In this document: positions 23,291-36,666 of the stretch, piece after piece | Numbering within the stretch: the first letter of the stretch is position 1 | Layout: the number at the start of each line of letters is the position of its first letter | Assembly: GCF_014356525.2 (NCBI RefSeq) | Contig: NC_052505.1 | Span: 46,483,844-46,547,843, forward strand | Length of the DNA: 64,000 nt | Direction of reading: 5' to 3' | From: Nilaparvata lugens | Lineage: Eukaryota; Arthropoda; Insecta; Hemiptera; Delphacidae | Notes under the pieces: generated by a model | Databases searched by the model: none | Told to the model about the DNA's origin: nothing | Seen by the model: the letters and a program-made list of their open reading frames with translations, nothing else | Program-made: the position numbers and the translations under genes

Positions 23291-24008
23291 AGCAAGTACA
23301 AATAATATTTATTGATATATGTGAGCAGATAAAATCACAAAAACATAATAAAAAATAAAGGGAAATAGGATCTTATTTTTCTAGGCACATTAATATGTTC
23401 TGTATACTTGAGCCGAATCTGATTGTTTACCAATCAGAGTACAGTATTTGCTCGGCGCTAAAAAATATTTAATTCAAAATCTGCACGTGGTCTTCATTGA
23501 CCGAAGCGAAGCTGAGGTCTTAGTTTTGACTTGATCGGGGGTGATGTCAGGATACACCACCATCAAAGTCAGACACATCTATCCTAGCACTGAAAATCAG
23601 TCTTGTTTTGGCAGTGGCTACTTTTGTCATTCTTGTGCTGAAAAAGAAGAGTCTTGTTTTGGCGGGGCGAGTCCGTGACTAATTTCTCTACCTGGAAAAC
23701 AGTCTCTGGTTGTCAGCTTTTGACGCTTATGTCTGTTAAGCTGGCAGAATAGCTTGGAAATAAACTGGTTTCAATTTTGGCACAGACTGTACTCTCTTTG
23801 AAATATTCTTTTTAGAACTTAGTGTGACTTTAGAAGTGTGTGTGTGACCACCATTGGACAATACTCCTGCGTGACATTGTCTCTTATCTCAACCTTATTT
23901 AGTTCTATTGCTTCCTCTCTCATTCTCTCTCACCCTCCATCACCCTCTCTCTATCACTCCTGCGCCTTTCTCTCACACTCTCTCTCTCTGTCTAACACAC
24001 ACACACTC

Positions 24009-24075
<67 letters not shown>

Positions 24076-24845
24076 ACTCTCTCTCTTACCCGGTTGTGTG
24101 CTAATGCTCTCCTTTCTTCAAAACCATTCAGGGTTTTGTTATTATTTCATACAATGCTTCAGACATAATTATCTACAACCTATCTTGAATTTGACTTTCC
24201 CATGCCTAGATTTGTAAATTTCTTTGTGTGAATAATATTCATTACTATCAACTCTTGCTTGTAATATTGTGAATTCCCCCATTCCACCGAGTAGGATTGT
24301 ATAATATAGTTGATGTAGCATCGTACTGGAGGGTTGATGGTTGAATGTGAGAGAGGGCCGACCGTGCAAAAAAAAACTAAAACTGCAATTCAATTAAATC
24401 CTCACTTCTTCACTTTCTCACTATAGGCCTATATCCTTCAGAACCACACTCTCTTGTGAAATACACAATCCCCTACACTGAAATAATTTGACTCCTTCAA
24501 GTTATGTGCTCCCAACTTGATAATATCACCCATTGTTCTCTCAATAATATTTGTTAAACGAGCGTTAGCAAGTTCTTACTTTTTACTCAAGTTCAATGTT
24601 GTTGCCAATCTGTGAGTTTGCTTGTTTGTTTGAATGCACTACAAAAACTTTAGAAAGAGTTGATCGATCAGCTTCAAATTTTGAACACGCACTCTTCGAA
24701 CCTTTTTACAGATCAAGTTTGTTGAACAACAAAATAGTTTACTCACTTCTTCGTCCTTTTTCAGGATATAAAAGTAACATTGAAAGTACTGCATGAGACA
24801 AAATAACTTGCTCCTGTGTGTCTGCCTGACTATTATCCTTCAGTA

Positions 24846-27165
24846 TGTCACGTGGTATTTTAGCCCCACAAAATATTTTTGAAATGAACTATTGAGCTTC
24901 AATAGAATTATAAAATAGAAAGGAAAGATAGCCTAGTCAAAGTACCACTCAAGTAAAATCGAATGTTATTAGTGATAAAGAGTAATCATATTATCCAAAG
25001 CGATAAGAAAAAACATGCATAATTATAATTCAACAATAATGAGAATCCATTGGCAGAATTAAAAATTATAAAGCGGCTCATTTATTATTGGCAGATCATA
25101 AAAAATAAAAGTTTGCATGTACATTTGAGGTTAGAATTGTTTGTTTTTGTTTTAAATGAATCAATCGATCTAGGATAAATCGATAGTTATTTGAATCAAT
25201 ACCTAACGAATCAGCTGATTGTTCGATCAACCAGTATAAGTTGAATTATAAAGTTTACTCACAAAAGATGTATTATATATACTAGGGAAGGTTTATGTAA
25301 ATAAATAGGGACAACTATTATTGCTGCATGAGTATTTATTACAATCTAAAAAAGTACGAAAACCAAGAGTATACAAAGCTCATATAAAAAATTAAATGTA
25401 CACTACTTGATAGTATCACATATCACGATTTATTTATTGGAATAATCTAAGACAATCACTCCATCTATTTATATAAAAACTTTTTATTTATCTTTCCATA
25501 ACAAAGTTGAAGAAACCCTGAATCTGAAGTAACCAATTGTATTGAGTCTTGTTAAATTAGAAAGCCAATCAGAAGGAAGCTTACAAATCGTTCAAGGAAG
25601 AGATGAAATTTTTCTGGAAATCACTTCTCTTTTGGCTTGTGATCCCGATCTGTGAGGACGCACATGGAAATTAGGGTTCTTTCTTCCTATTAAATTTTTA
25701 AAATCATCAAGCCAATCCCTTTTTTAAATGTAAACTATTTGTAATTAATGTTTATTTATCTGTGAACTCAGTGTTGTTAAAGAGTTTTAATTGTAATCTG
25801 TTCCCATAAATATATCTTTAATACTGAAAGAAATTTATAAGAAATTTGGACCACGCTCGAGCCCAGCAGAGATGAAAAGGACCTGCATAATTAATTATTA
25901 GGAATAATTAATTTACTCCACAAGACCTTCAAGAACATCATTACTGTGAGTGTTTAGTTCAAACGAGCTCGTTTTTAAAGGCCTTTTAATAAGAATTGGG
26001 GAATTGATCAAGGCGCTATATAAATTAATTCAATTTTAAAAAATTCGCAGTATTCATATAGCAATTAATAAAAAATTTATATAAAATATTCACAAAATAT
26101 TCGCAATTCATATAGTCTATAAGAACGTTTTAGGAATTTATTTGATTTATGTAGGAAGCTTACTTCCATGCATGGCACGAACTCATAAAAATCCTGAGAT
26201 CATTGTATAGTTTATTATTATTTGCTCATTGATTTGAATAAGTCATATTAAATCCACAGACCGAACAGGTTTTAAGTTGTAGAATTCTGAATTGACTTGA
26301 AGTTCACGTATCAGTATTAAATACAAATTTATAATTTTTAAAGCTCACAACGGTGAATGCTATTAAGCCTTGTGATAATCATTCAATTTATAGAAAAGAA
26401 CTTATTTAAAGAAAATTATAGATATAAGAATATTTTATATACATTATTTTATGGGAATATATTTTGTGTTTTATGTCAGCATACAAAATCAGAGAAGTTT
26501 TTATTATATCCTAATTCATCTCGTGATATACAGTTTGAGCTGTCTTGGTACCAAGAAAAAATATTCGGCAGCACATAAAAATATTGAATCAATTAATATT
26601 GATCTTATTCAGAGCATTCAGTACTTATCATCCTTTGATGATAGTCATACTAGTCCGCCAGAAAAACCATATTGATAATTAATTATATTAATAAGGTTCC
26701 AGTTATATCATATAAGGATCCAGAGAGCTTCAAGAACTGGCGTTGTAAGTTCTAAGGAATTTCAGAAGGATAAATTGAATACCTGTATTCATAGCGAGCG
26801 TTCTAAAAATCAACTAGAAAAAACCATAGTTGGTCTTCATTATTCTCGATTGGATACATGGTTACTGGTAATCAGTCATCAACTATCTTTTTGATTTCCT
26901 TATTGGTATTCTTCAAGAACTTCACGGAAGCAGCGGTAAGAATTATTAATCACCAGTCATTGAACCCTGTGGTGATTAATTATATTCGGAAAATTCATGC
27001 ATCTAACACTGAGCTAGAGCTGCGGTTTGAGCCCAGCAATTTTGTGAGCCGTACGGCCTTAACTTTCTGCGAATTTATTCGCAAAATAGGGACTTTAGCG
27101 ACCGCTCTTACAAATATCAAGAATACCGCATCATCTGTAAAGGATTAGCAATCTACCACTTCACA
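24846..27165. mobile_element. 2320-bp insertion with 4-bp target duplication AGTA
   Basis: The right arm of the inverted duplication has an uninterrupted site at 48108-48111 (TACT, inverse of AGTA). In this arm AGTA occurs on both sides of 24846-27165. The insert starts TGTCACGTGGTA and ends with the inverse of TGTGAAGTGGTA, imperfect 12-bp terminal repeats with two mismatches. TGT...ACA ends with a 4-bp duplication fit either an LTR element or a Ginger-type DNA transposon. No second LTR and no transposase were recognised, so it is probably non-autonomous or decayed. Weak frames at 26357-26680 and 26858-27148 are inside it. Confidence 0.8.
26858..27148 (+). CDS. Unrecognised 96-residue frame inside the 2320-bp insertion
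   Basis: The frame starts at ATG and opens with a hydrophobic stretch (IFLISLLVFF) that looks like a signal or anchor. It then has a mixed charged region and ends only 17 bases before the end of the insertion. I do not recognise the family. Position and hydrophobic start allow a fragment of an envelope-like or other element protein, but this is a guess. It may equally be a chance frame in AT-rich DNA. Confidence 0.2.
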   Translation: MVTGNQSSTIFLISLLVFFKNFTEAAVRIINHQSLNPVVINYIRKIHASNTELELRFEPSNFVSRTALTFCEFIRKIGTLATALTNIKNTASSVKD

Positions 27166-29716
27166 AGTAGCATACGCGTAATATTAATGATACAAATTAT
27201 GATGGCAGTAGCTATGTCGTTGGTATTATTGATTTAACAAAATTTGAATTCTGATTCTGAATCATTTACCCATACGGCGAAACCTATGAAGTACTATGGA
27301 TTCACGTAGGCCTACAGCGTAATAATTATAGGAAAACAGCTTAATGTTCCTTTTCCAAAGATAATATAACAGTGGGCTCCACTGGGATTCTTATTCAAAT
27401 TGAAAAAAAATTCTGTAGGTAGCTTCAAAATAATTTTGGTCTGCCATCTTCGTTCCGCCACATTGAATCAAAAATTTTCTACGGGGAGGTTTTAATTTAA
27501 TACAAGATTCAAATAAAAAAGAATTTCAAGAGACAATGAATCGTGGAAATCGCTCAATATATCAAACCGTTTCAAAGATATTCACATTTTAGTGTTGAAG
27601 TTTTTGGATATCTTTGATACAGAAATATGGCTCGCCTAGAACAGGATAGATTATTCATCACATATTCTTATCATTATCGTTCCCTAGCAACCTATTTTAA
27701 GCGTTTATATATTAGCTGCTGAGAGAGATTTATGTGATAGATATACCTGAATAATACTATTAAATACTATATTCGACTAAACAACGAGTGACCCAAATGA
27801 AGCGATTCAAATATAAAAAAAAGAAAAATGGGAATGCGAAAAATATTATAATATTTGGAACTCCATAACTTATCATTTGATTGAGAGACATGTATGGGAT
27901 TATTAATTTATTGAACACTAATAATTTAGCAATATTGCACTAATAGTTTCAATTTTAGATGACTCTCTCCTGGATTATTGAGTTATGTGTTGGATATTCC
28001 TCAGTGATTACTGCATCATCTGAGAAAACTCCGTAAAAGTGATATCTGTTCGAAATTAACAGAATGCTCAAGTATAGACATTTAGGAGAAAACAAACATT
28101 TCATTTAATGTTCATTGAAATCGACCACATCAGTATTATTTACACGTGAATTACCGGTAGTGTATTGTTAATGTATTAATATTTGATAAGATAATATGAG
28201 CATCTTATTGGTTTTTCTCTCAATGATTGAAATGAATGGCTTAATTGCTTTTATATAATCATGAAAATTTCACAGTTCGTTACATTCCAGTACAATTATC
28301 TTGTTTCACAATCAATTTCTAAGTAGAGCTCATAAGTGTCGTAATCTTGCCATACAATTACCATACAATAATTGAAGTTGATTTCATTCAACTTCAGTGG
28401 TGCCATTTCACCAAACTGCTAAAAGGGGTGGGGGGCAAAAACCAAGAGGTATTGGTGGGGGGAGGAATACCCCCAAAGGATAGAGGGACCTGGGTTTTTC
28501 CCCATAAATGTTACATTAGAAGATGTTATTATATGCTTCATTTTTTATAATTTTATACAAAATGTGGTTGAAGTATCAATACAAACATATACATTATTAG
28601 TTATTAAATTCAATCATGGAATATTTATTAGAAATATGGGTCTACAGAGAGGCCCTAGAGTAGGAATACACTGAAACAGATTTCTTAAAAATCATGGAAA
28701 AAGATACATTTTTCTTTTACAAACTCAATTTCAACAATTCCATTGGGGATGATATTCTAATTGGAGAATAACTTTCAGTCAGAAAGCTAAAGATACATCA
28801 AGCTGTTCCCATAATTCTCAACAACCCTTTACATAAATTTTTGATTTTCTGATTGTGCCCTTTCTTTTGCTTTCACTGTGATATCTTGCAACTTGTTAAT
28901 TCTCACATTGAAATTTATTCAATAACTCACTCATTGTGCTCTGATCAATAAGTGTACCCATTCTGTATTCAAACTATACCACAGAGGAAAATATATTATT
29001 TATTACTCTGTACCCGTATCCATACTTTCAAGGCAATTTTGCTACATTGTTGATACTGTAGAAGGAATTATACTACTGCTGATAAAGAAAAGTATTAAAT
29101 CATTATGAGACTCTAAGGATTCGTGTAGATAGACCCGCATTTTCATTATTTATCTGATCCTTGAGGGGGGCCTAGGCCCCCTAGGTAAGTAAGCTAAGTA
29201 AGAATTAATATTGATATTTTTATAATACAGTACACCTGAAGAATTGGCAAAGTTTATGGTAAGGGGTGAGGAGGTACTCAGCTCTTCCAACTAACATCGG
29301 ATTAGTTTTGTGCAGTCTACTATAACAGACGTTCCCATATGGATGTTACTATAGACGTATTTATCATCGTATTCAATTTCTGTTTGTTAGTTTGTTTGTA
29401 TGTCTGATGGAAATCGAAAACGGCTCTAACGATTTTGATTAAGTTTGAAATATGGTATATAGTTTGAAATATAGAGTTTGTGATACGAAAACCATCATTT
29501 GGATTAGGACTCATGTTTAGGATAACTCACTGAGGGAACTTAAAAATGATTAGGTACGGTAATAATATTCATCAACCGAGTAGCAGCTGACTGAGAGAGT
29601 TTTCCGTCGTCAGTTGAAAACAGTTGATCAAGAGAGTTTTTCATCGTCAGTTGAAAATAGCTGATCGAGAGAGTTTGACAGATGTGTTGAGTCACCAAGT
29701 TTGTTCCTCATTTTTA

Positions 29717-29857
29717 CTTTCCTTGCCCTATTACCATAGGTAAGGAGAGTATTGCTTCCCGAAAAAAATTAAGGTACCCCAATTTCTAAATTTCTATACG
29801 TTTCAAGGTCTCCTGAGTCCAAAAAACTGGTTTTTGGGTATTGGTCTGTATGTGTTC
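29717..29857 (+). repeat. Start of repeat family D unit, split by LTR element
   Basis: The sequence matches 152-290, including the ACTTTCCTTGC start and the small hairpin, and ends in 'ttgggtattggtctgtatgtg'. The unit resumes with the TG microsatellite at 39206. The 9.3-kb LTR element therefore inserted into this unit. Confidence 0.8.
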
Positions 29858-31865
29858 TGACGTTATTCTTTATATTTAAATAACGATTAGCCTCCTGCTT
29901 GGCATCAGTCGGTAAAGCATGAGATATTTGATATAATCATATAATTAGGTCGTGGTTTTTTAATAGGATTCAGTCTCATAAAAATCTTTCTAGGCCTAGG
30001 TATGGGCTTCTCCTATAACTCTTGTAATTCAATAAAAATAAATATATATAAATATGATACTTATACTATAGTGTTGAGGAATAAAAATAAATTGCACACC
30101 ATAAACATATCATACATATATTAAACAATAATGCAAAAGAAAATAGATCAAGGCAAAAAAATATATAAAGAGCGATAAAAAATATAATATAAAAATAGAA
30201 CAATAATTTAAATCAGTAAAATATCACAGGCTAAACTTTATATTCTAGATTTATGGCGCGAATCATTACCATGTGCCTTTATCTTAAAATTCATATGCAT
30301 CCTTTGGCATGTAGCTGCGATATGCTCTTGTTAATACTTGTTGACTTGGACAATTCAATTAAAAAATAGGTTCTTTAAGATCAACTTGATAAATTAGCCA
30401 CTAATAATCCAAATATATATATATATATTAAAATCTCTAGTACTTAGTAGATTTCTTTGTATCGAATATATATTTTATCTCAGGGTGCAAGATTCGGCAC
30501 CTGACGGAATAGGTAGAGCCATTCATCTAGTGAATTAGAGCTATAACAAACTATCGCAAATTATATTGCAAAAATTAAATATCATATGCATATGTTTTAA
30601 TAGCCTAGATTTTATACTTCTTTGATCCAAATGGAATTTTCTGGAATGTATTGATCTATATTTTTTCTTCAATAAAATACCTTTAATACTAATTTTACTT
30701 GCGCAAGTATTTCTCTTATTAATTTCTTAACTTATAATAAAAACCCTTTCGGCGAGCTAGCTTTGATTATTAGATAGATTCGAAGCACTAGGGCGCCCAT
30801 CACTAATTCAATATTTATCACTCACGTGTCGAAAATCTTCTTGTAAGCCGCCGATGTCGATCCAACTCCATGTGGTCCTGGAATATGGTAGCCGGAATCG
30901 TCTCTTCCAAGGGGTTATAAATTTATTTGAAATTGAAAATGACTTCTGCTTTACAATAGCATCACGAAGTCTTTAAAGAAATTTAATAATTTGATTTAAC
31001 TTTAACTTTTACAAATTTATTAGCAAGGTACTACGCTCTAAAATATTTGGGGTCCTGTCATGGTGGCATTTGGCTGGCAAGTGCTGGTTCTCTTTTCTCA
31101 ATTTTACAAATCTTATTTCCGACTTTCAAATTAACATAAAATTTGAATATCTTAGTCCTCCGCCATTAAGGTTCAAATAGATCGTACAAAAAATATCAAA
31201 TTATTACTCAGGTTGTGCGTTTAATAATTTCTTTGCCTTCGAGCCATATCGATAACATAGACTTTACAATGTTTTTACACAAATCCAGTACATTTATATA
31301 AATATATAGAAATATTTTTGAATTGGCCTACAGTTGCCGCCTATTAACTGCCGTTTTGCTATTGGTGCATGCAAATTTTATTCGGTATTCATGCGCCTGG
31401 TACCTCCTATTTCCTGAATACACTTAATTATTTTTATTTGGTTTTTTGGTTATGCTCTCTACATGCTAGCTAATATTCTATACACTAATATTTATTTCAT
31501 GCTACCTAATAATTAGCCACGTGATCATGTGTTTTTTCACATTGCATACTGTTTGATTGCAATAGAGCTCTGCCAAGGGGTTTTGGTCAGATTCTACGTT
31601 GCTCGATTTGATCGATCTCTAGGTCACCAATCCCTGAATACATATACCTAACCTCAATCTTCAAAATATTTTATATAATAATATATTTCTTAGCAACAAA
31701 TTCCTTCAAATCCTTTTTAGGTTTTTGTACCGTTTAGCCAGAACAAGCTGATGCTATCTAATCTTAGTTATTATCTATTTGGCGATATTAGCCAGTTACT
31801 TTATTTTCAGACCTATTACTATTTCGGTTAGGGATTTTTATCTACCCAAATTCGATGCTTTACAT
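29858..31865 (-). repeat. 3' LTR (relative to coding strand)
   Basis: It differs from its partner at 37199-39203 by a small number of substitutions (for example 'cttggcatc' against 'cttagcatc') and a net 3 bp. Very AT-rich, with no internal ORF of note. Confidence 0.9.
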
Positions 31866-33861
31866 GCGCCCCTGGGTTTGAATTCAAAATATTTGGGAAT
31901 CACAATGTTTTTAATGAAAATCCACCCTTCAATACATCGATATATACTATACTTTATTTATAAATTATACTCTCAGACTTCTATCACAGTTCGCAGACAT
32001 ATCTGCTGCATCTCCTTTAGACCTCTATCAAATACAATAACAAATTCTCCTCCTCAACACACATAAAATATCATAAACATAATCTTCCAAACGCATTCCT
32101 CCTTACAAACACTTAAAACATAATATTTTTAAATTCGCCGCTCGCAGGGCCGCCAACCTAACTACACACATTTCATGATTCTCACAATTGATTCCTTTCA
32201 GACAATAATTTCGATTTACAAAACTTCTGGGCTTATATCTTATAATACTTCTTAGGTCTTAATATAAATAATTTTCTATACATCATGTACAACCTTTTCT
32301 TTTGCTAATGGCTCTTTGGTTTTTTGGTAGCTTGCATTCACTTTAGGTTTTTTCAGGTAACAAACGTGGCATAACTAAAGGTAATAAATATAAAACATAT
32401 GAATAAATATACCGACACTAATAAATATAATAAATAACAATAATAGATAACTTTTTGGGTACAGTACTTCTTTTTTATAATCATGTGTTTAACAGACGTT
32501 ACATTCATTTGATTCTGGTGGCTTTGGCCAGCTGACTGCTTGTTCTACGTTTTACATTGCTTACGTCAGAACTGGTTGTTGAGTCTTGCAAGTAACCTAG
32601 CTTCTACATTTTTCCTCTTTAAAGGTAATTAACAAATCTTAAATATTTTATCCCCGCTTGTGTCCTTTTTTATGTGATGTAACTTATTTAATTACATATT
32701 CAAAAATTACTCCCTTGCTTGTTGCAGGTTTTGATAGTTGGAAGGAAGCGAAAAATCTGATTTGTTGACACGAGGTGGCCTCACCAATATTAAATTTATT
32801 ACGAAAGGTTAGTAATTGGCTTGATAGTGGTGTTTTCTTTGATTTCTTATCATATTATTTCAAATTTTGTGATGTTGCATGTGGAAATGTTGTGATTTAC
32901 TTGCATCTTCTTGCATTCTGTTTGTAGATTGTTGCTGTAGGCCGTTCGGTTATCTGCTGTCCGGTTGTTGAGGCTGTCCTAATTGATAATTTATCTTCAT
33001 GAATATAAAGCCCCGGTATCTGGTATATCCTTTCAAACTATTCCAAGCTTCATTAATGGTAATACCTTTTAATCTGTTCTTTTCCCAATCATCCTGCAGT
33101 CTTAACTCGTCCTTCCTCTTATTTTTATCTAATATTCTTGATCTCGGTTCATTATAACTCATTATGCTCAAGACAATAAACATTTCAATAATATTAAATT
33201 TCCAATTATCAATAATAGATTCTTTCAATACCAGCAATACAATATTTTTCGCCACACTGCACAGAAAGCAGCTGTTTTCCAGTCCCTACGTAGATCTGAA
33301 AGACCTTGTTTGCAGACGACGTCAGAAAAGGGTTTCTTTTCCGGTCTAGGCCAGAAAGTTGTCTCTTTCCAGCCGCTTATGGCTGGAAACAACGCGCTAA
33401 TTATTATTAATAAGTCATCCGCTAGATCGGGCGAGTGTCCACTTTCATAATAAGCTGAAGTCGCCATGATTTTAGTTCCAGTTTCGAATCAAACTAATTC
33501 GCTTCGCAACCAGTTTTATTCAATTATTTATTGTTGATTAGTGCATTCCGAATTTCAAAAATGCTGAAGATGATTGTGGTATTCCAAGTGAAATTTTAAA
33601 AGAATCTGAAATCCTGACTGCAAATCTTCTACCACTAAAATCAAGAGATAGGTACGATAGCTTAACGAGTATTCTTTATTTTGTATTCTTTATTTATTTT
33701 GTCAGCAATACCTGTAGTGTGGCGAAAAATAACGTTCGCACCACGGGCAAAAATGTTTTTCCAGCTCTCAATCTTTTCTAGTCCTCGGCCTACGGCCTCG
33801 GACTTGAAAACCGATTTCGAGCTGGAAAAAATCTCATTTTCTGCTCTAGGTGCGAAATATA
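31866..33861 (-). other. Non-coding internal part of the LTR element
   Basis: Downstream of gag there is 2 kb without a recognisable pol gene. Within it, TTTTTCGCCACACTGC near 33247 and its inverse AGTGTGGCGAAAAATA near 33719 bracket about 490 bp. That block includes the self-complementary words 'ccagccgcttatggctgg' (near 33370) and 'cggcctacggcctcgg' (near 33785), suggesting a small nested element. Short frames at 33225-33467 and 33662-33925 are not recognised. Confidence 0.5.
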
Positions 33862-36666
33862 CTATTCCATCATATCTATAACACAGTCTTTTATCCATAT
33901 CACAACCATAACCAACATTACACACAATATCAAAACATTTATTATCTTTTTAATAGCATAATCTCTCATCATATAATAACTATTTCCTTCCATTTTATTT
34001 ATATTATTTTTCAATTCCTCCAATCTTATTAGCCACCGTCTGTTCTTTATTAGTCCATCTTCCATTTCCTTGTTGCCCATGCACGAATCCATAGTAGTCT
34101 TATCGGTTCCATTTTTAATATATTCATTCAATCCGTTTTTGTCACATTTCTTTAGCCCATTTTGCCAGTCACACCGCTGATTATCTGTTTTAAAACGTAT
34201 GTGCCGCGGATGCAGGTTGTCGGCTTCCTGTCTTCCTCGGTGCCGGTCCGGTGTCCTCCTCGGGCGTTTAAATCGTGCATGCGGCCGGTATGCGCGCACG
34301 TGGTTCCTCCTTCGTCGCTTCTTCCGCCTCCGGGCCTTGCGATGCATGTTCTTCATTCGGTCCTGTATGCTGTCCTCCTCGTCCTGATACCGGTCGGGTG
34401 TCCTCAGGCGCTTCCGTCTCCGGGCCTTGGTTTGCCGTGTGGTGGAATGATGCGCGGGTGTAGGCTCTGTGTGCGGATGCATGGTGGTGGTCAAAACAGG
34501 TAGTATAGTGGCGGTCTCCTCCTGGTGACTGTTTGGGTTTTCCGGCGGTGATTGGTCTTCGGTGGGAAACAGGATACTTAATATGGGTTGATGTTTGCGG
34601 GTTGTTTTAAGTGCATGGTGGGCGGCGTTTTTTAGTGGTAGGCTGTCTTGTATTGTTATATTAGGGGTATCATGTAGACATAGTTTATTAGCTGTAGTTT
34701 TCTGTATATCTGGTGGCGGGTCGTTGGGTGCTGGGTTCCAGGTTTTTTGTTGATTCAATCCTATTGCATGCGCTAATGTATAATTTGTGCTTACTTGTTG
34801 AGGTGGCGGTTTGTAATTTCTGTTGTAATTGTTCTGAGTGTGATTATTATTTGGGTTTAATCGATCACGGCCATCATAGTGATTCCTACGGTTGCTCTGC
34901 TGGGTATAGTGGTTGGTTGTGCGATTTTGAAATTTTTCATTATTCCAGTTACCATTTTGCCTGTGCTCATAGCGGCGTTCAAATTGAGGGGCAGATCGGT
35001 AGCGATCATATGATACCGGTTCATAATTTTGGCTGTTATACTGATTAAATTTTGAGTTATGTTGATTTTGTGCGTATCTCTGGTCTGAACGGTGGTTTGA
35101 TATTGCCATCACAGACTGTATGCCATATAAATGATTTATCAGCTGTTTGCAATCAGTAATGGGTTGTGTGGCGAGTGCCATTCTAACTTGATACGGTAGC
35201 TTCTTTAAAATAATACTTGCTAATGCCGATTCATTAATGGGCTTGCTCAATTGAGAATTTTTAAACTGTAGGGCAGTGACGAAAGTGGTACATGCACCGT
35301 CTAAGTTAGGGTTGAAATCGCATGATATAATGTCCGCTAGCACGTCCAACTGTTTACTTCTGCTCCAATACTGTTCCAGGAAGACAGCTACAAACTCATC
35401 CAATGATGTAAATTCATGTGCTCTACTCCGAAAGAACATCAGGGGTTCGCCAATCAATAAACTAGTCAAACGAAGACGCCACATGCTCCAAGAGGTAGGT
35501 GCAAGAGTTTGTACTAATTTTATCTGATCAATGAATGGTTGAGGTTGCAAATGGCGATCAGTATTATCAAATTTGCCCAGTCCTTGTAATATACTATGTG
35601 CGTTGAGGTTGTCTGTTTGAATCCCTTGAGGTCGTTGTTGAATATGATTTTCTAATGCTGTTATTTTTTCCTGTGTCATCTGCCATTGACTATTATGTGT
35701 AATTTTATTAGCAATTATTTCTTGATTTAATTGAGTCAGAGTGGATTTTTGAATTAGTAGAGTTCCGTTTAAGGCTTAACAGGTTTCTGTATTTTGATTG
35801 ATGCTACCTTGCAGTTGGTTCATTTTTGTGGACATATTAATCTGTTTATTTTGTGTTTCTTTAATACTGTTAAAATTTTTATCAACTGTAGTTGTTAAAT
35901 TTTGATTGGCAACGGTAATTTGTTTGTGGATTTCTTGATGGCAATCGGCCTTAATGTTATTGGTTATATCCTGAATGGGTGTAGTGATTTGTGTGGTTAG
36001 GTTATCTATCCTTTCGTTGAGTTCACAGGTAACCGTATCCAACCTTTCCGATAATCCTGCCTTAACTTTATCCTGACTTTCTTCCTGTAGAGTTATCATT
36101 GCTTTCAGCTCTTCCCTATGATTCTCTACTTTAGTCTCAATCTTATCCAACCGTCGTTCTACTGATTTTATAGCGCCTGCTGTTTCTTTCATGCCCTGTT
36201 CCACTGTTTCTTTATTTGCCTCTTTTATTGCAGCATTCTCTTTTTTAATCTCCTGCATCATATTATCCATTGTGTTTTGTCACATAATATTGAACATACT
36301 GCTAGTTTGTTCCATTATTACCTTTTGAAACGGATCTAACTCTGTGACTGAAAATATACTTTGCTTGCCCAGGTGTGACTCGGCCTCCAGCGATGCGGGT
36401 TCTGCAGGCTGCTCCTCGCCCCCTTCAAAGTTGATCTCTGCTATCCGTTGATTCAATGGTGTGTCAGCGGCGTCGATTCGAGTGGATGATAGAGGTTGCA
36501 GACCTTGTGGATCGAAGACTATCGACCCGACGCTTCCTGGTTCCCTTTCTTGTGGCGTATTGGCATCTACCGTGGTGGGGTTTGATGTGCTTGGAGTCGA
36601 CAAAGTGGGATCTGTGCAACCGCCGTACATATATGAAACTTCAGAGTTTGCGGGAGTGTGATTCAT
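33862..36666 (-). pseudogene. Gag-like polyprotein with two in-frame stops
   Basis: A single reading frame runs from ATG at 36666 to a stop at 33862, about 934 codons. It is interrupted only by TGA at 36280-36282 and TAA at 35776-35778, with no frameshift. Segment one (128 residues) is Pro/Thr/Glu-rich. Segment two (164 residues) is a long coiled coil rich in Lys, Glu, Ile and Asn. Segment three (605 residues from its first Met) has a capsid-like part (FIDQIKLVQTLAPTSWSMWR, then ALASIILKKLPYQVRMALAT). That is followed by an Asn/Gln/Tyr/Arg-rich region, an Arg-rich basic stretch (ARRRKKRRRR) and a hydrophobic C-terminal segment (INVLILCVMLVMVVIW). No CCHC knuckle is visible. It would package element RNA in virus-like particles. 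Both stops could be C-to-T changes or sites of readthrough. The length and the membrane-like end are unusual for Ty3/gypsy gag. Confidence 0.75.

Larger units (their letters stand above)
23536..29711 (+). repeat. Left arm of large inverted duplication
   Basis: Excluding a 2320-bp insertion at 24846-27165, about 3.8 kb here is the inverse of 45697-49252. Landmarks include a TC microsatellite (23985-24078), a 'catgcctagatttgtaaattt' block, a G-rich segment near 28425-28470, the palindrome GGGGGCCTAGGCCCCC near 29166, and three 37-bp tandem units (29588-29690) built on 'gagagagtttt...tcgtcagttgaaaa'. Substitutions and short indels are scattered throughout, so the duplication is not recent. No coding frame is convincing. 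Confidence 0.9.

Noticed and set aside
23838..24168. Leu/Ser-rich frames
   Set aside because: They are translations of the TC microsatellite in the left inverted arm.
31779..32066. 95-residue frame crossing an LTR boundary
   Set aside because: It runs from the LTR into the interior on the strand opposite to gag, and is a chance frame.
34162..34503. Plus-strand frames in a GC-richer patch
   Set aside because: They are antisense shadows of the Arg-rich part of the gag-like frame.
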